Source: Galeopsis tetrahit (taxonomy: Eukaryota; Streptophyta; Magnoliopsida; Lamiales; Lamiaceae). From it: DNA of 64,000 nucleotides. Location: positions 23,377,195-23,441,194 of the forward strand of contig OY776126.1 in NCBI GenBank assembly GCA_963675135.1. The letters are read 5' to 3'. The notes under the pieces are model-generated. The model was not told the DNA's origin. It did no database searches and worked only from the letters and a program-made list of their open reading frames with translations. Within the stretch, counting starts at the first letter, position 1. Each line of letters begins with the position of its first letter. This document shows positions 34,596-45,832 of this stretch, in pieces. The translations under genes were made by a program, and so were the position numbers.

Positions 34596-37286
34596 TCAAG
34601 TCACCCCATCATCCTCCTTGTTCTTGACTTTCTTAGCCCATACAACTTTCTTAAGTCCATCAAAACATTCACTAGCTAGCCCATCCGGCTCTTCAACCAT
34701 GTCATAAGATGTTGATGCCTCATTCATCCCCAAGTTTGCACAAGTAGCTTTCTTTGATTTGGGGGAGTTTTTGAAGAAAACTCCCCCAAACTTGGCCTTC
34801 TTGCCCATCTTCAATTCATTCTCTTCCACTTGGGAATCCTCTTTCACAAAATTTATCTTGGGCTCTTCTTCCACCCTATCTTTCATGAGCTTCGAATAAG
34901 GATCTCTCTTGGAATACACATACTCTTCCTCCTCATCCTCATCATCACGAAATCTAACGGCCTTGTAGATGTTGAATGAGACTTTCTCCTCACCAACATG
35001 TAGTTCAAGCTCTCCGTTTCGTACGTTGATGACGGCTCCACCCGTTGCTAGAAACGGTCTTCCTAAGATCAAGGGGATTGCCCTATCTTCCTCCATATCA
35101 AGTACCACAAAATCAACCGGAAATATGAATTTTCCAACTTTGACAAGCACATCCTCAACCGTTCCCAAGGGATAAACTATGGAGCGATCCGCCAATTGAA
35201 GATTCATGGTAGTAGGCGTCAATTTTCCCAAGCCAAGTGATTTGAAAAGTGATAATGGCATGAGGTTTATGCTCGCTCCAAGATCACACAAAGCACGATA
35301 GGTTCCCTCTTTGCCAATCACACAAGGCAATGTAAATGAACCGGGATCTCTAAGCTTTGGAGGTAGCTTAGCTTGGATGATGGCACTACACTCTTCGGTG
35401 AGGTTCACGGTTTCAAATTCTACCATCCTTCTCTTGTTGGACATAATCTCCTTCAAAAACTTGGCATAATGAGGCATTTGCTCAAGGGCCTCCGCAAATG
35501 GGATGTTGATGTGTATCTTTTTTAACATCTCCAAGAATTTGATGAACTTTGCATCCAAACTCGTCTTCTTGAGTCGTTGAGGGTATGGGATTGGAGGTTT
35601 GTGTGGAGATGGAGGCTTATGTGCATCATTTTCTTTCTCACTTGTTTTCTCCTTCTCAACATATTTCTCTTCAACTTTCCTTCCTTGTTGTTCCTCTTCA
35701 CCATCTTCCTTTGGCATCATAGGGCCTTCATAGCTTGTGCCACTTCTCAACTTAATTGAGTTGCATTGCTCCTTGGGATTTAGCTCCGTGTTAGAGGGGA
35801 ATTGCCCCGGAACGTGTTGTTTTCCAATGGCATTAACGAGTTGGCCTATTTGCTTTTCTATGGCCTTCACATTGCTTGCCACATTCTTGATCATCTCACC
35901 ATGCTCATCAATTCTTTGCCAAGTCTTGTTTGCATTCTCCCTAGTCTCTCTCATGAATTTCGTGGTTTCCCCCATAAAAGCACCAAACATATCCTCCATT
36001 GATGGCTTTGATGAAGACTCCACAATAGCTCCATCTCTCACATTGAAATTTGGAGGTGGGATGATGGCATTCCTTGTGTTGGCATAAGAGAAGTTTTCAT
36101 GGTTTCTCAAGTTCGGATGATATTGGTTGGGATTGGAGGGACTTTCATAGGCTTGCCTATCGTTCCAACCTCTCTCTCTAAATTGACGATCCCGTTGGTT
36201 GTTCATGAAATGGGCCTCTTCATATTGATCATTATTGGGCTCCACTAGTGCTTTGGCCGTCATCAAAGAGATTAGCTTATCCACTTTGTTGGATAAGTTG
36301 ACACTTTCTTCCGAATTTTGAGTGGAAGCTACTCTTCGATTTTGCCTTCGTTCAGATGGCCATTGATTGCCATTCTTAGCCATTTCTTCCAAAAGCACAT
36401 AACCCTCATCCGTCGTCTTGCCCAACAACGAACCTCCACCGGCCGAGGCATCTACCATCCCTCTTGTACGGTGGTCCATCCCGTTGTAGAAGTAACAAAT
36501 CAATTGGTCTCTTGAGAAACCATGTTGAGGGCAACTCCTTATCAAATCTTTAAAACGCTCCCAAGCCTCGGCTAACGACTCATCATCATCTTGCATGAAG
36601 GAAGAAATTTCTCCTCTTATCTTGATGGTCTTGCTTGGAGGAAAGTACTTCATAAGGAAGGCATCAACAAGGTCGGCCCAATTCTCAATGGTTCTTAGAT
36701 CAAGGGACATGTACCATTGCTTTGCACGATCACAGAGTGAAAAGGGGAAGAGTTGCAAGCGGATGTAGTCTTGGGGAACACGGTTGATCTTAACCGTTCC
36801 ACTTATCTCTAAGAATTGAGATAAATGGAGGTTAGGATCCTCCTTCGACAACCCTCTGAATTGGTTGTTTTGAATCATCATGATTAGTGCCGGTTTGAGC
36901 TCAAAGTTATGAGCATCAACGGGTTCCCTACACGCTCCTCCATAGGGCCTTGGAATAGGACGGAAGTGGTCTCTCAAGACTCTTTGTGGCTCCTCATCCT
37001 CCCTTCGTCTACCATCTCTTTCCATACCAATATTCTCTTCAACTCTTCGACGAAAGTTGTCCCTTAGCACTCCTTGAGGTCGGTTACCTCCATTCCCGTT
37101 AGGTTCCTCGACTCCTTCGACCCCGTGATTCTCAAGTTCCTCCTCTTCTTCAACCGGATTCTCCCTTCGGTTCATTCTTTCCAACTCTAGTCTTCTCCTT
37201 TCGGCGTTCCTTCTTCGACAATTGGCCTCAATCTCCGGATCTAAAGGTAGCACTTCTTGGTGGTTCCTCCTAGATCGTGTGATCAT
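34596..37286 (-). CDS. Athila-type gag-protease polyprotein (896 aa)
   Basis: An intact frame starts MITRSRRNHQEVLPLDPEIE. Roughly residues 135-330 form the retrotransposon gag domain (LFPFSLCDRAKQWY, FLMKYFPPSKTIKIRGEI, WERFKDLIRSCPQHG). A long charged, proline-rich linker follows. The pepsin-like protease has DLGAS with the catalytic Asp at residue 668 and ILGRPFLATGGAVINV further on, as in Athila elements. The C-terminus is acidic, then ends KKVVWAKKVKNKEDDGVT. No CCHC zinc knuckle was found. The protein should assemble into particles and process itself, but reverse transcription needs enzymes from elsewhere. The open frame and young LTRs suggest recent activity. Confidence 0.92.
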   Translation of the reverse strand: MITRSRRNHQEVLPLDPEIEANCRRRNAERRRLELERMNRRENPVEEEEELENHGVEGVEEPNGNGGNRPQGVLRDNFRRRVEENIGMERDGRRREDEEPQRVLRDHFRPIPRPYGGACREPVDAHNFELKPALIMMIQNNQFRGLSKEDPNLHLSQFLEISGTVKINRVPQDYIRLQLFPFSLCDRAKQWYMSLDLRTIENWADLVDAFLMKYFPPSKTIKIRGEISSFMQDDDESLAEAWERFKDLIRSCPQHGFSRDQLICYFYNGMDHRTRGMVDASAGGGSLLGKTTDEGYVLLEEMAKNGNQWPSERRQNRRVASTQNSEESVNLSNKVDKLISLMTAKALVEPNNDQYEEAHFMNNQRDRQFRERGWNDRQAYESPSNPNQYHPNLRNHENFSYANTRNAIIPPPNFNVRDGAIVESSSKPSMEDMFGAFMGETTKFMRETRENANKTWQRIDEHGEMIKNVASNVKAIEKQIGQLVNAIGKQHVPGQFPSNTELNPKEQCNSIKLRSGTSYEGPMMPKEDGEEEQQGRKVEEKYVEKEKTSEKENDAHKPPSPHKPPIPYPQRLKKTSLDAKFIKFLEMLKKIHINIPFAEALEQMPHYAKFLKEIMSNKRRMVEFETVNLTEECSAIIQAKLPPKLRDPGSFTLPCVIGKEGTYRALCDLGASINLMPLSLFKSLGLGKLTPTTMNLQLADRSIVYPLGTVEDVLVKVGKFIFPVDFVVLDMEEDRAIPLILGRPFLATGGAVINVRNGELELHVGEEKVSFNIYKAVRFRDDEDEEEEYVYSKRDPYSKLMKDRVEEEPKINFVKEDSQVEENELKMGKKAKFGGVFFKNSPKSKKATCANLGMNEASTSYDMVEEPDGLASECFDGLKKVVWAKKVKNKEDDGVT
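34758..34790 (-). repeat. 14-bp perfect hairpin inside the gag coding end
   Basis: TTTGGGGGAGTTTT (34758-34771) pairs with AAAACTCCCCCAAA (34777-34790) around the loop TGAAG. It contains the polypurine core TTTGGGGGAG on both strands and encodes FGGVFFKNSPK. Confidence 0.85.
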
Positions 37287-37442
37287 AAACCATATCTATC
37301 ACAAGAACAAACGAGAGTGAGATATACAAATAAGCTCAAAGTAACAAACACAAATATTTTTGGATTTTTGCAAAATAAAGAAAGCAAATAAATTGTCTAA
37401 ACTAAAACTCTCCTAGCCTACACTCTAGAGCTTATGAAAACC

Positions 37443-37460
37443 TCCCCGGCAGCGGCGCCA
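37443..37460 (-). other. Primer binding site of the gag-only element
   Basis: On the minus strand TGGCGCCGCTGCCGGGGA lies six bases inside the 5' LTR. It resembles the tRNA-Asp primer sites I associate with Athila elements. Confidence 0.7.
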
Positions 37461-37466
37461 TAAACT

Positions 37467-39108
37467 TGATTCACGTGTTATACAACACTAAATTAAACAA
37501 CCGCAAGTATACGGCGTCTATCGTAGCGTGATAAGCACGAGGTCGATCCCACGAGAAGGTTACGCGTAAAAGGGTAGTTTGCTAGTCGAGTTCTAAATAG
37601 ACGTGATCGATAATTTGAATATGATGATTTACTCTAAAATTACCTAACAAGTGTCACAAATAAGTAATAAAGAGCAAAGACGAAATCGATCAAATACCAA
37701 GCAAATAAGTAAAACGAAAGTGAAACGGATGTAACTCAAAGAAAGAAAGTGGGTTCCAAGGCGATTGTAACACTTAGATGTCCGTTTATGAATGTTATCT
37801 CGTTTAGATGGCCATTAAGTTTATCTCATATAGGGTGATCACACAAGAAGAATTAATTAATCTCTCGATCTAATTAACCAAAGGCGCAATGCAACATAGG
37901 CTCGTATTTCTACCTCACAAACATTACACCGCCTAAAAGAGCTCCTAAGACCATTCGATTCCCTCTCCGATAATTAATCCTCTCTCGAGCTCATAATAAT
38001 ATCGGGTTGCATGCTTGCATACGATTAAATGAAATAAATCTCTCGATCTTACTCCAATTAACAATAGATAAGCAAATCATCATGGCCAATAACAACATGC
38101 TTGACAATGGATAATTAAACATGCAAATAGGAAACAAACACCAATTAAAGCAAGAAATTACTCATAAACATCAATCCAAGTCTTACAATGCCTTAGAACC
38201 ACAAATGTGTTTAGCTAACTACTAACATAATCTAATTACAAAATTCAAATGAAATAACTAAATAAAAAGGAAAAGAAAGAGAAAGCTTAGTCTAGAATGT
38301 GGTAAGGAATGGAATTTGGGAGCTATTGCATCCTTTCTTCCTTGATTTGATGAAGAGATGAAGAAGTTATGGCCAAAACACCTCCAAATATGTGTAACTA
38401 TGTGTGGATTGGGGGAAAAGTGTCTTGGATTTCAAGAAAGGGGCCTTATATAGTGTTGGGGAAGGGTTTGGATGGCATATTTGCAAGTTGATCCCTCAAA
38501 AATGGAGAAAATACAAGTTTGGCACCAAAAATGGGGTTACTCGGCCGAGTTGGGGTCACTCGGCCGAGTGGAACACTTAAAAAGCGTGTTGCGACTTCTT
38601 CCAGCCGAGACTCGGCCGAGTTGGGATCACTCGGCCGAGTGCGCAGAAAATGTGGAACTCGCAGATTCGGCCGAGTAAGGTTACTCGGCCGAGTGATGTC
38701 CAATTCAGGGGCTACGCATTCCACCTTACTCGGCCGAGTAAGCTCACTCGGCCGAGTGAGCAGTAGAGGCCAAAGTTGCAGATTCGGCCGAGTAACCTCA
38801 CTCGGCCGAGTTGCCTCCTCTTCTCGTTTCATGCATAACTTTCGCCTCGGGTGTCGGATTTACTCGATTCCTTTGGCTAATCCACTCCGTTTTTCGAGAC
38901 GAATCCAACCGTGCACTCCTCTTTCCGGTGCGATCACTCGTGGTATGTGTTTTGCTCCAAATTCCATCATTTTACCTACAAAATCAACAAAACACAACCT
39001 TTCTCTCATTTCGGCTTAAACAATCATATTCCATGCATAATTCAATGAAATCCATATCAAAATACACTTCACATGTGCCCCTAAAACGCGTAAATTCCAC
39101 CCGAATCA
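37467..39108 (-). repeat. 5' LTR of the gag-only element
   Basis: 1642 bp, nearly identical to 31233-32874. Differences I noticed include one in the GAGAAGGTTACGCG block, GTGATCACAC versus GTGATTACAC, and CTCGGGTGTCGG versus CTCGAGTGTCGG. The palindrome cluster is at about 38534-38815. Confidence 0.92.
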
Positions 39109-39487
39109 GGTTGCTAAAGAGAAGTCAGCAAAGGAGGTTTGGGATAAGCTTGAGAAACTATATATGGTGAAAACTCTTGCTAACCGACTCTATTCGAAGC
39201 AGAAGCTGTATGCCTTTAGAATGGGAGATGACAAACCCATTACGGAGCAGCTAGATGAGTTCAATAAGATTCTTGATGATCTGGAGAATTTGGATGTCAA
39301 GTTAGAGGAAGAGGATAAGGCTCTGATCTTATTGAGTGCTCTGCCTAAGTCCTTTGAAATCCTAAAGGACACCATCTTGTATGGTAGAAAGGAAGCAATC
39401 ACATTGGAGGATGTGATCTTGGCTGTCAAGTCCAAGCTGTTACATAACAAAACATCTCAAGGAGATAAAAGTAGCAGTGGGGAATGA

Positions 39488-42400
39488 TTGGCAATCAAGG
39501 GAGGACAGAAGAAATCTGCCTCCAAGAAGGGGTCTAGTCAACCCAAGGGAGCTGATAAGGGAAAATCAGCAGTGTCAAATCAAGGGGAAGTAGTGTGCCA
39601 CCACTGCAACAAACCTGGGCACTTTAAGAGTACTTGTTACAAGTACAAACAGCTTATGAGAAAATCTGGTCCTAAGAACCCTGTTGATAAGAATCAAGCA
39701 AATCAAACCCAAGATGATAAGGAGCAGAAAGGCTATGAGTCAGCTCAGTCCCTATCCATCACTTCCACTAAAGAGCAGCAAGATTGGATTTTAGATTCAG
39801 GGTGTTCTTTCCACATGACTCCAAGAAGAGAGTGGTTTCATGATTTTAAGCATCAGAATGGAGGTTCTGTGTTGTTAGGGAATGATCACACTTGCAAAGT
39901 CAGAGGTGAAGGTACAGTACACTTGAAGATGTATGATGGAGTAGTGAGGATTCTCAAGAGGGTCAGGTATGTTCCTGAACTCAAGAGAAATTTGATATCT
40001 CTTGGTATGCTGGATTCATTGGGCTATAAATTCCAGTCTGAAGATGGAGAGTTCAGAGTTTCAAAGGGGAAGCTTACTGTTCTTAAAGGAGAGAGAAGAA
40101 ATGATCTCTACTTTCTTAAGGGGGGAACAGTTATTGGCAGATCAGATGTGGCAAGGGTGCAAGACAACTCAATGTTGTGGCACAGAAGATTAGGTCATGT
40201 AGGAGAGAAGGGCCTAATTGAGCTAAGTAAGCAAGGATTGCTATGTGGTGACAAGATCACAAAGCTGGATTTGTGTGAGCACTGCATTCTTGGGAAATCC
40301 AAGAGATTGAAGTTTGGGAAGAGTGCACACTCTACCAAAGGAATTTTGGACTATGTCCATTCAGATTTATGGGGGCCAGCTAGGAATCAGACCAGAAGTG
40401 GTGGGAGATACTTCATGTCTATCATAGATGACTACTCAAGAAAGGTATGGATCACTATCCTGAAATCCAAGTCAGAAGCATTTGAAAAATTTAAGGAATG
40501 GCTCACTGAGGTGGAGAATATTTCTGGAAAGAATCTAAAGCATTTGAGAACTGATAATGGGCTGGAGTTCATATCAGAAGAGTTCAATGTTTTCTGCAAG
40601 AAGAAGGGTATAGTGAGGCATAGAACAGTACCAGGTACACCTCAGCAGAATGGAGTAGCTGAGAGAATGAATCAGACTTTACTTGAGAGAGTTAGATGCA
40701 TGTTGAGCAGCTCTGGATTGCCTAAAGTATTTTGGGGAGAAGCAGTGTCAACAGCAGCCTATTTGATAAACAGAAGCCCTTCCTCAGCTGTGCAATTTAA
40801 AACCCCAGAAGAGTTATGGTCTGGCCATGCAGCTGAGTACAGTAATTTGAAAGTGTATGGTTGTTCAGCATATGCCCATGTCAAGCAAGATAAGCTTGAG
40901 CCTCGAGCCTTAAAATGTGTGTTCATAGGGTATCCTTCAGGTGTGAAAGGGTATAGGTTGTGGTGCCTTGAAGCTGGGATGCAGAAGTGTATTATCAGCA
41001 GATATGTAACTTTTGATGAGAATAGAATGCCATTGAAAGAGGAGGCAAGCTCCAGTACAGCACACAACAAACCAGATGAGACACAGGTGGAGGTGGAGCA
41101 TGGTGACATCAGAACACTAACTGAAGATCAGATTGATCCAGATGAGGAGGAGAATACTCATAGTGATACTGAGCTTCATGACTATCAGCTGACTAGGGAC
41201 AGAACCAGAAGAGAAGTCCACCCACCTCAGAGGTATGGTCAAGCTGACATAGTATCATTTGCATTATGTGCAGCTCTTGAGGTGGAGTCTTTGGAGCCTA
41301 AAACTTACACAGAAGCCATCAACTGCCATGACAAAGAGAAGTGGTTAGTTGCTATGGAGGAAGAACTGTTATCTCTGAACAAGAACCAGACTTGGGAGAT
41401 TGTTGAGAGGCCTAAGAACAAGAAACTTGTTGGGTGTAAGTGGATCTACAAGAAAAAGGTGGAGGCTTAGAGAGGTGGCAAGATTAGGTACAAGGCAACA
41501 CTTGTAGCTAAAGGTTTTACATAGAAAGAAGGTATTGACTTTAATGAAATCTTCTCACCTGTTGTAAAGCATTGTAGCATCAGAATCTTGTTGGCTATGG
41601 TTGTTCAATATGAATTGGAGCTGCATCAGATGGATGTGACCACAGCATTTCTTCATGGGACTTTAGATGAGAAGATCTACATGAAAATACCAGAAGGGTT
41701 GGACATAGAAGGTGGAGAAGACAAAGTGTGCTTACTCAGAAAATCACTCTATGGCCTCAAACAAAGCCCTAGACAATGGTACTTGAGGTTTGATGAGTAC
41801 ATTTGCTCAGCTGATTTTGCAAGAAGCTTGTATGACAGCTGTGTTTACTTCAGGAGGGTTGGGAGTTCAGTTACCTATCTTCTGCTGTATGTAGATGATA
41901 TGTTAATAGCTGGGGAGTCTATTAACAGTATCAATCAAGTTAAGGAGATTCTCAAAAGGGAGTTTGAGATGAAAGATCTTGGTGAAGCTAAAGTGATTCT
42001 TGGGATGGAGATCAGTAGAGTTGAGGGAGCAATTCAGCTTAGTCAGCCTACCTATCTGAGGAAGGTGTTAGAGAGATTCAGGATGAATCAAGCTAAGTCA
42101 GTTTCTACACCAATTGGCCAGCATCAGAAGCTATCCAATCAGATGTGTCCCAAGAACAGCCAAGAAAGAGCTCAGATGAGTAAGGTTCCTTATGCCAGTG
42201 CAGTAGGGAGTTTAATGTATGCTATGGTGTGTTGTAGACCAGATTTAACTCATGCAATGAGTGTAATCAACAGATACATGAGTGATCCAGGTTCAAGTCA
42301 TTGGGAGACAGTTAAGTGGGTCATGAGATATGTTCTGGGATCAGCTGAGAAAGGTCTGAAATTTCAGAAGATATCAGATGAGGGAGAAGCACTTGTGGGA

Positions 42401-42850
42401 TATGTTGATGCCGACTATGCAGCCAATGTAGACACAAGAAAGTCCTTGACAGGGTATGTATTCACCTTATTTGGTACAGCTATATCATGGAGGTCAATAC
42501 ATCAGTCCGTAGTTGCATTATCTACTACAGAATCAGAATATGTAGCCTTGACTGAAGCAGTAAAGGAGAGCATGTGGCTTAGGGGGATCTTGAAGGAGTT
42601 TGGTATATCACAAAGAAGTGTGACTGTCTTCTGTGATAACCAAAGTGCAATACATCTTGCAAAGCATCAGGGGTATCATGAGAGAACTAAACATATAGAT
42701 GTAAAGCTGTACTTTGTAAGAGATATTGTAGAGAAGGGGTCAGTCCAAGTAGTGAAGATTGCTACAGAGGAGAACCCTGCTGATGCATTCACTAAGGCAT
42801 TGCCAAAAGAGAAGTTTGGCTTGTGTCTTAGACTTATTGGACTGCATTAA
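39488..42850 (+). pseudogene. copia pol (protease, integrase, RT, RNase H) with premature stops
   Basis: In frame after the TGA at 39485-39487 come the zinc knuckle CHHCNKPGHFKSTC (codon 37 of this part), the protease WILDSGCSFHM, the integrase HRRLGHVGEKG...CEHCILGKS with HSDLWGP, RTDNGLEF and GTPQQNGVAERMN, then the RT. TAG codons at 41468-41470 (after YKKKVEA) and 41522-41524 (after LVAKGFT) break the RT start. From 41588 it stays open: QMDVTTAFLHG, SLYGLKQSPRQWY, the catalytic YVDDM, and RNase H motifs GYVDADYA, STTESEYVA and KHIDVKL. It ends with TAA at 42848-42850. All breaks are nonsense substitutions; no frameshift was seen. Confidence 0.92.
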
Positions 42851-42966
42851 TTCCTCTGAGGAGAAGGCTACTGTTCTTGTGGCAGAAGATCAGTAGTGGA
42901 GGCTATTCTTTGAGGAGAATAGTGTTGGTGTTTTTGTTTTGATGGAGATTAGTTCGATTATGAGCT

Positions 42967-42979
42967 AAAGGTGGAGAAT
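42967..42979 (+). other. Polypurine tract of the copia element
   Basis: AAAGGTGGAGAAT directly precedes the 3' LTR, the usual place and composition. Confidence 0.75.
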
Positions 42980-43909
42980 TGTGAGTGTTATCTCATAATC
43001 TCAAAATCAGCACAGTAAACTACTGAGCTGATAGGATCAGATAAGATAACTTATGCCTTATCAGATGAGTTGAAGGGTTTCAATCAGATGAGAAGGTGAT
43101 GCTTAGATTTCAGCACAGTTGGCTAGATCAGCACAGTAAGATCAGCACAGTACTGGACCAAGATCAGTACTCCAGCAGAGTAGATCAGCTCAGTACCAGA
43201 TCAGCACAGTACTTGGGTCAGCTCAGTACCAGGTCAGCACAGTACTTGGGTCAGCACAGTACTTGGTCAGCACAGTACTTGGTCAGTGCAGTAAAGATCA
43301 GCACAGTATGGAGTCTATCAGCAGAGTTAGCTTTTGATCATCAGAGCAGAAGAGTTGGGTATCAGAACACTAAGTAATGATCTGATCTTTATGGGCAAGT
43401 CTTCTGGTTCAAAGTTAGTTAGTTTAACTAACAGTTTTACAGTTACAACAACTTGAGGGCATAACTACCATTTTCAGTTGGGCAATAACAGAGCACATGG
43501 GTTGTTACAAGCGGTTGCAAACGGTTGATAACTACTCAAAACAGTTCCTAACAGCAGCAACTACCTTTGGTCTTTATATACTCTTGTTTGTGTACATTGT
43601 AAAGGTTGACACCTTTTTGGGATGAGAGATTTAGTACGTTATTGTATTCTTTGAGTTGTGTGAGTTCACGAGTGAAGTGAGGAAATATCCAATTCCGAGT
43701 GAATGAGTGTGTAAACATTCTTTATCAATCAAAGAAGTACTAATCTGGTCCAGTGGATGTAGATCACATTGATCGAACCACTTAAATCCTTGTGTGCTGT
43801 TTGTCTCGTTGATTACTTTTCTGAATTACTATCCTATAGCAGTTATTTCTTCTATATTCAAGTGTTCTAATTAGTTGGAGACGTCTAGCTGATCGGAACC
43901 ATCTTGACA
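42980..43909 (+). repeat. 3' LTR of the copia element
   Basis: 930 bp with the same ends as the 5' LTR and fewer minisatellite units. Several substitutions distinguish the two copies (for example AAACAGTTCC versus AAATAGTTTC). Confidence 0.9.
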
Positions 43910-43914
43910 GACTA

Positions 43915-45738
43915 AAAAAAAAAAAAAAAAGATAGGTTAGCGATAGGACGAAATGTTGGAATTGATTTAGAAGGGCTTGGGGTCCTATTCCTATGCTTGT
44001 GTTATCGGATAATCAGTGTTGCACACTAAACACAGGAGACCGACATATATACTTATTTATAAAATTTGAGAATACAATTAATCATTGTAGATTAATAGAG
44101 GAAATAAAGTAGTAGTCCCGTTTATTTTTATAATTCTCACTTTTTTTTTAAATTTATTTTTTCAATTTTATAATTCTCATTTTAAAACAAAGAAAATATT
44201 ACTCAGATGCACACATTACTGTTTTATTTTCACCCTCAAATTTTTATTTTTACGAAAACATTCAGTCTTTTTTAACATACGTACGTAATTTTATAAAAAA
44301 AATAGAAATGATAAATATAAATGACCTGGAGTGCACCTAGCTCCATTAAAGTTTGGTGCAACTTCACCAAGGTGTGATTAAATCCCAAAAATAGTCGCTT
44401 TCCGAAAGTATCTTTTTTTATATTGCCCACTTTTCCCATACACGAAAAATGGATGCCTAATAACAACTCCGAAAGTGGACATTAATACCATCTTTAACAT
44501 AGGCCACGAAAAAGCATATTTGAGTCCTATTTCTATTTTATTTGAGTTCCATTTCCTATTTCAGTCTCCTCCTTATATATATACTTTTTTGATTTTAGGG
44601 TTAATACCCAATTTCAACTAGGATACAACTTTTTTTTTTTAAATAAATATTACATCTCTCTTAAATTATTGTAACTTTAGTACGCACTTTCAAATTATTA
44701 CATACTGCAATACGTTTTTTAAAATTTGACATAATTTTTCCAGTCACACATTTGACAATTGTACATTTCTCTTGCTCTTCCTAAGACGACTTCATTTGTG
44801 TAGAGTCGTAGAGATATCTCCGACCCAAAGCACTAAATTTTAAATTTGGGAGTACAATTAAAAATTAATTTGAGTAATTTGTAGAGATATATTAATCAGA
44901 TTTAGGAATACAATTTTTAATTTTTACACGGAAAAATGGGATAATTATTTTCAAGGTGTACGTACCTAATAGATCAACCACTACGTCACTACGTGCCCTC
45001 ATGCATAAAAAATTCGTGTTGTAAATATATAGTGCGTCTCTGATTGCAACCATTAAATAACGCCATAACTAAATTTAGGTTTCAAAGGGTCGTGAATTGT
45101 TTTAGAATTAACCTATGATTTTATTTAGACAAAATATTATGAGCATCTTATGCACCATATACAACTAATATTATTGCTCTAAAAATTAATATTATTGGTC
45201 AAAAGAATTAATACCAATATTGCTTGTAAAAACTATATTCACTATGTCTAAGATCTGATTTCATACTAATGAGCACAAAAAACTAAGAAAAAAAAAAGAT
45301 AAAATAAGAGTATTAATGAAGTTCTTTTAACTTTATTAAGATGATAAAGTAAATGTATTGTGTAAAATATGTGATGACATAGAGGGTAAAAAAAGTGAAT
45401 TCTTTTACAGTAAGAGAAAGCTAATGTTTTTTTTTTTTTAAAGTTTCGGGTATCCGATTTAAGGATCGAGAAAACTAATTTGAAAACTATTGTTCAAAGT
45501 GTACGTTGCATAAGGGGTGCATAATAGCTTCTCTTTTATTAAACTCTTATATGTATATTGACATTAAATTAAATTCTAATATAAATGAAAATACAAAGCC
45601 TGTCTTTTAAAATATATAGATCGACCTAATTATTCATACAAAATTGGAGGTATATATATAGACGTAAGACCTAATTACTCAAAATAAATAGTAAAATAAA
45701 ATGAAATGGTTGATTAATGAGAATTTCTATTTTGAAGC
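43915..45738. other. Intergenic / upstream region of the MADS-box gene
   Basis: No coding frame with a recognisable domain. It is AT-rich. A block near 45290-45425 (TTTTAACTTTATTAAGATGATAAAG) resembles the interiors of the Stowaway elements elsewhere in the window. The distal promoter of the MADS gene is expected here. Confidence 0.45.
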
Positions 45739-45746
45739 TATAAATA
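45739..45746 (+). promoter_or_regulatory. Probable TATA box of the MADS-box gene
   Basis: TATAAATA in the context GAAGCTATAAATACGTACC. About 90 bases further on is a donor-like site AAG|GTGAAA (45833). With the acceptor TTTCAG at 46032-46037 it defines a leader intron, as is usual in AGAMOUS-subfamily genes. Confidence 0.55.
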
Positions 45747-45832
45747 CGTACCTCCTGAAAAAAACCCTATTCCATTTTCTACAACTCTCCCTTCATAACT
45801 ATAATTAGAATAGAGTGAATTCAGACTGCAAG

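Larger units (their letters stand above)
31233..39108 (-). mobile_element. Non-autonomous Athila-type Ty3-gypsy element carrying only gag-protease
   Basis: Two LTRs of 1642 bp each (31233-32874 and 37467-39108) bound an internal region whose only long frame is the gag-protease at 34596-37286. There is no reverse transcriptase, RNase H or integrase. The target duplication GGTTG is perfect (31228-31232 and 39109-39113). The primer site (37443-37460, minus strand TGGCGCCGCTGCCGGGGA) and the polypurine tract (32875-32889) place the 5' LTR on the right. By eye the LTRs differ at about seven positions (about 0.4%), so the insertion is recent. The structure fits the TR-GAG class, which must borrow polymerase from a relative. 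Confidence 0.93.
30998..39487 (+). pseudogene. copia gag, split by the nested element
   Basis: The first 78 codons (30998-31232, start MGNSTKYNIEKFTGTGDFGL) encode the N-terminus of a UBN2-type copia gag. The frame resumes at 39114 after the insert (AKEKSAKEVWDKLEKLYM) with KPITEQLDEFNKILDDLENL, typical of the gag capsid domain. A TGA at 39485-39487 ends this frame just before the zinc-knuckle region, and the next codons stay in frame with pol. Confidence 0.9.
29991..43909 (+). mobile_element. Ty1-copia LTR retrotransposon (Tork/Tnt1-like), interrupted by a nested element
   Basis: LTRs at 29991-30954 and 42980-43909 start TGTGAGTG and end TTGACA. The flanks are GACTC and GACTA, a 5-bp target duplication with one mismatch. 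A TGGCGCCGTCTGTGGGAA stretch sits where the primer binding site should be, and AAAGGTGGAGAAT is the polypurine tract. Domains follow the copia order: gag, zinc knuckle, protease, integrase, RT, RNase H. The integrase and RT signatures resemble the Tork/Tnt1 lineage. A complete Athila-type element (31233-39108) sits in gag. Removing it and one GGTTG copy restores an uninterrupted gag frame, so the copia is about 6.0 kb. Three in-frame stops and no frameshift were seen. The LTRs differ by a handful of substitutions plus a 34-bp repeat indel, so it is young but dead. Confidence 0.93.
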
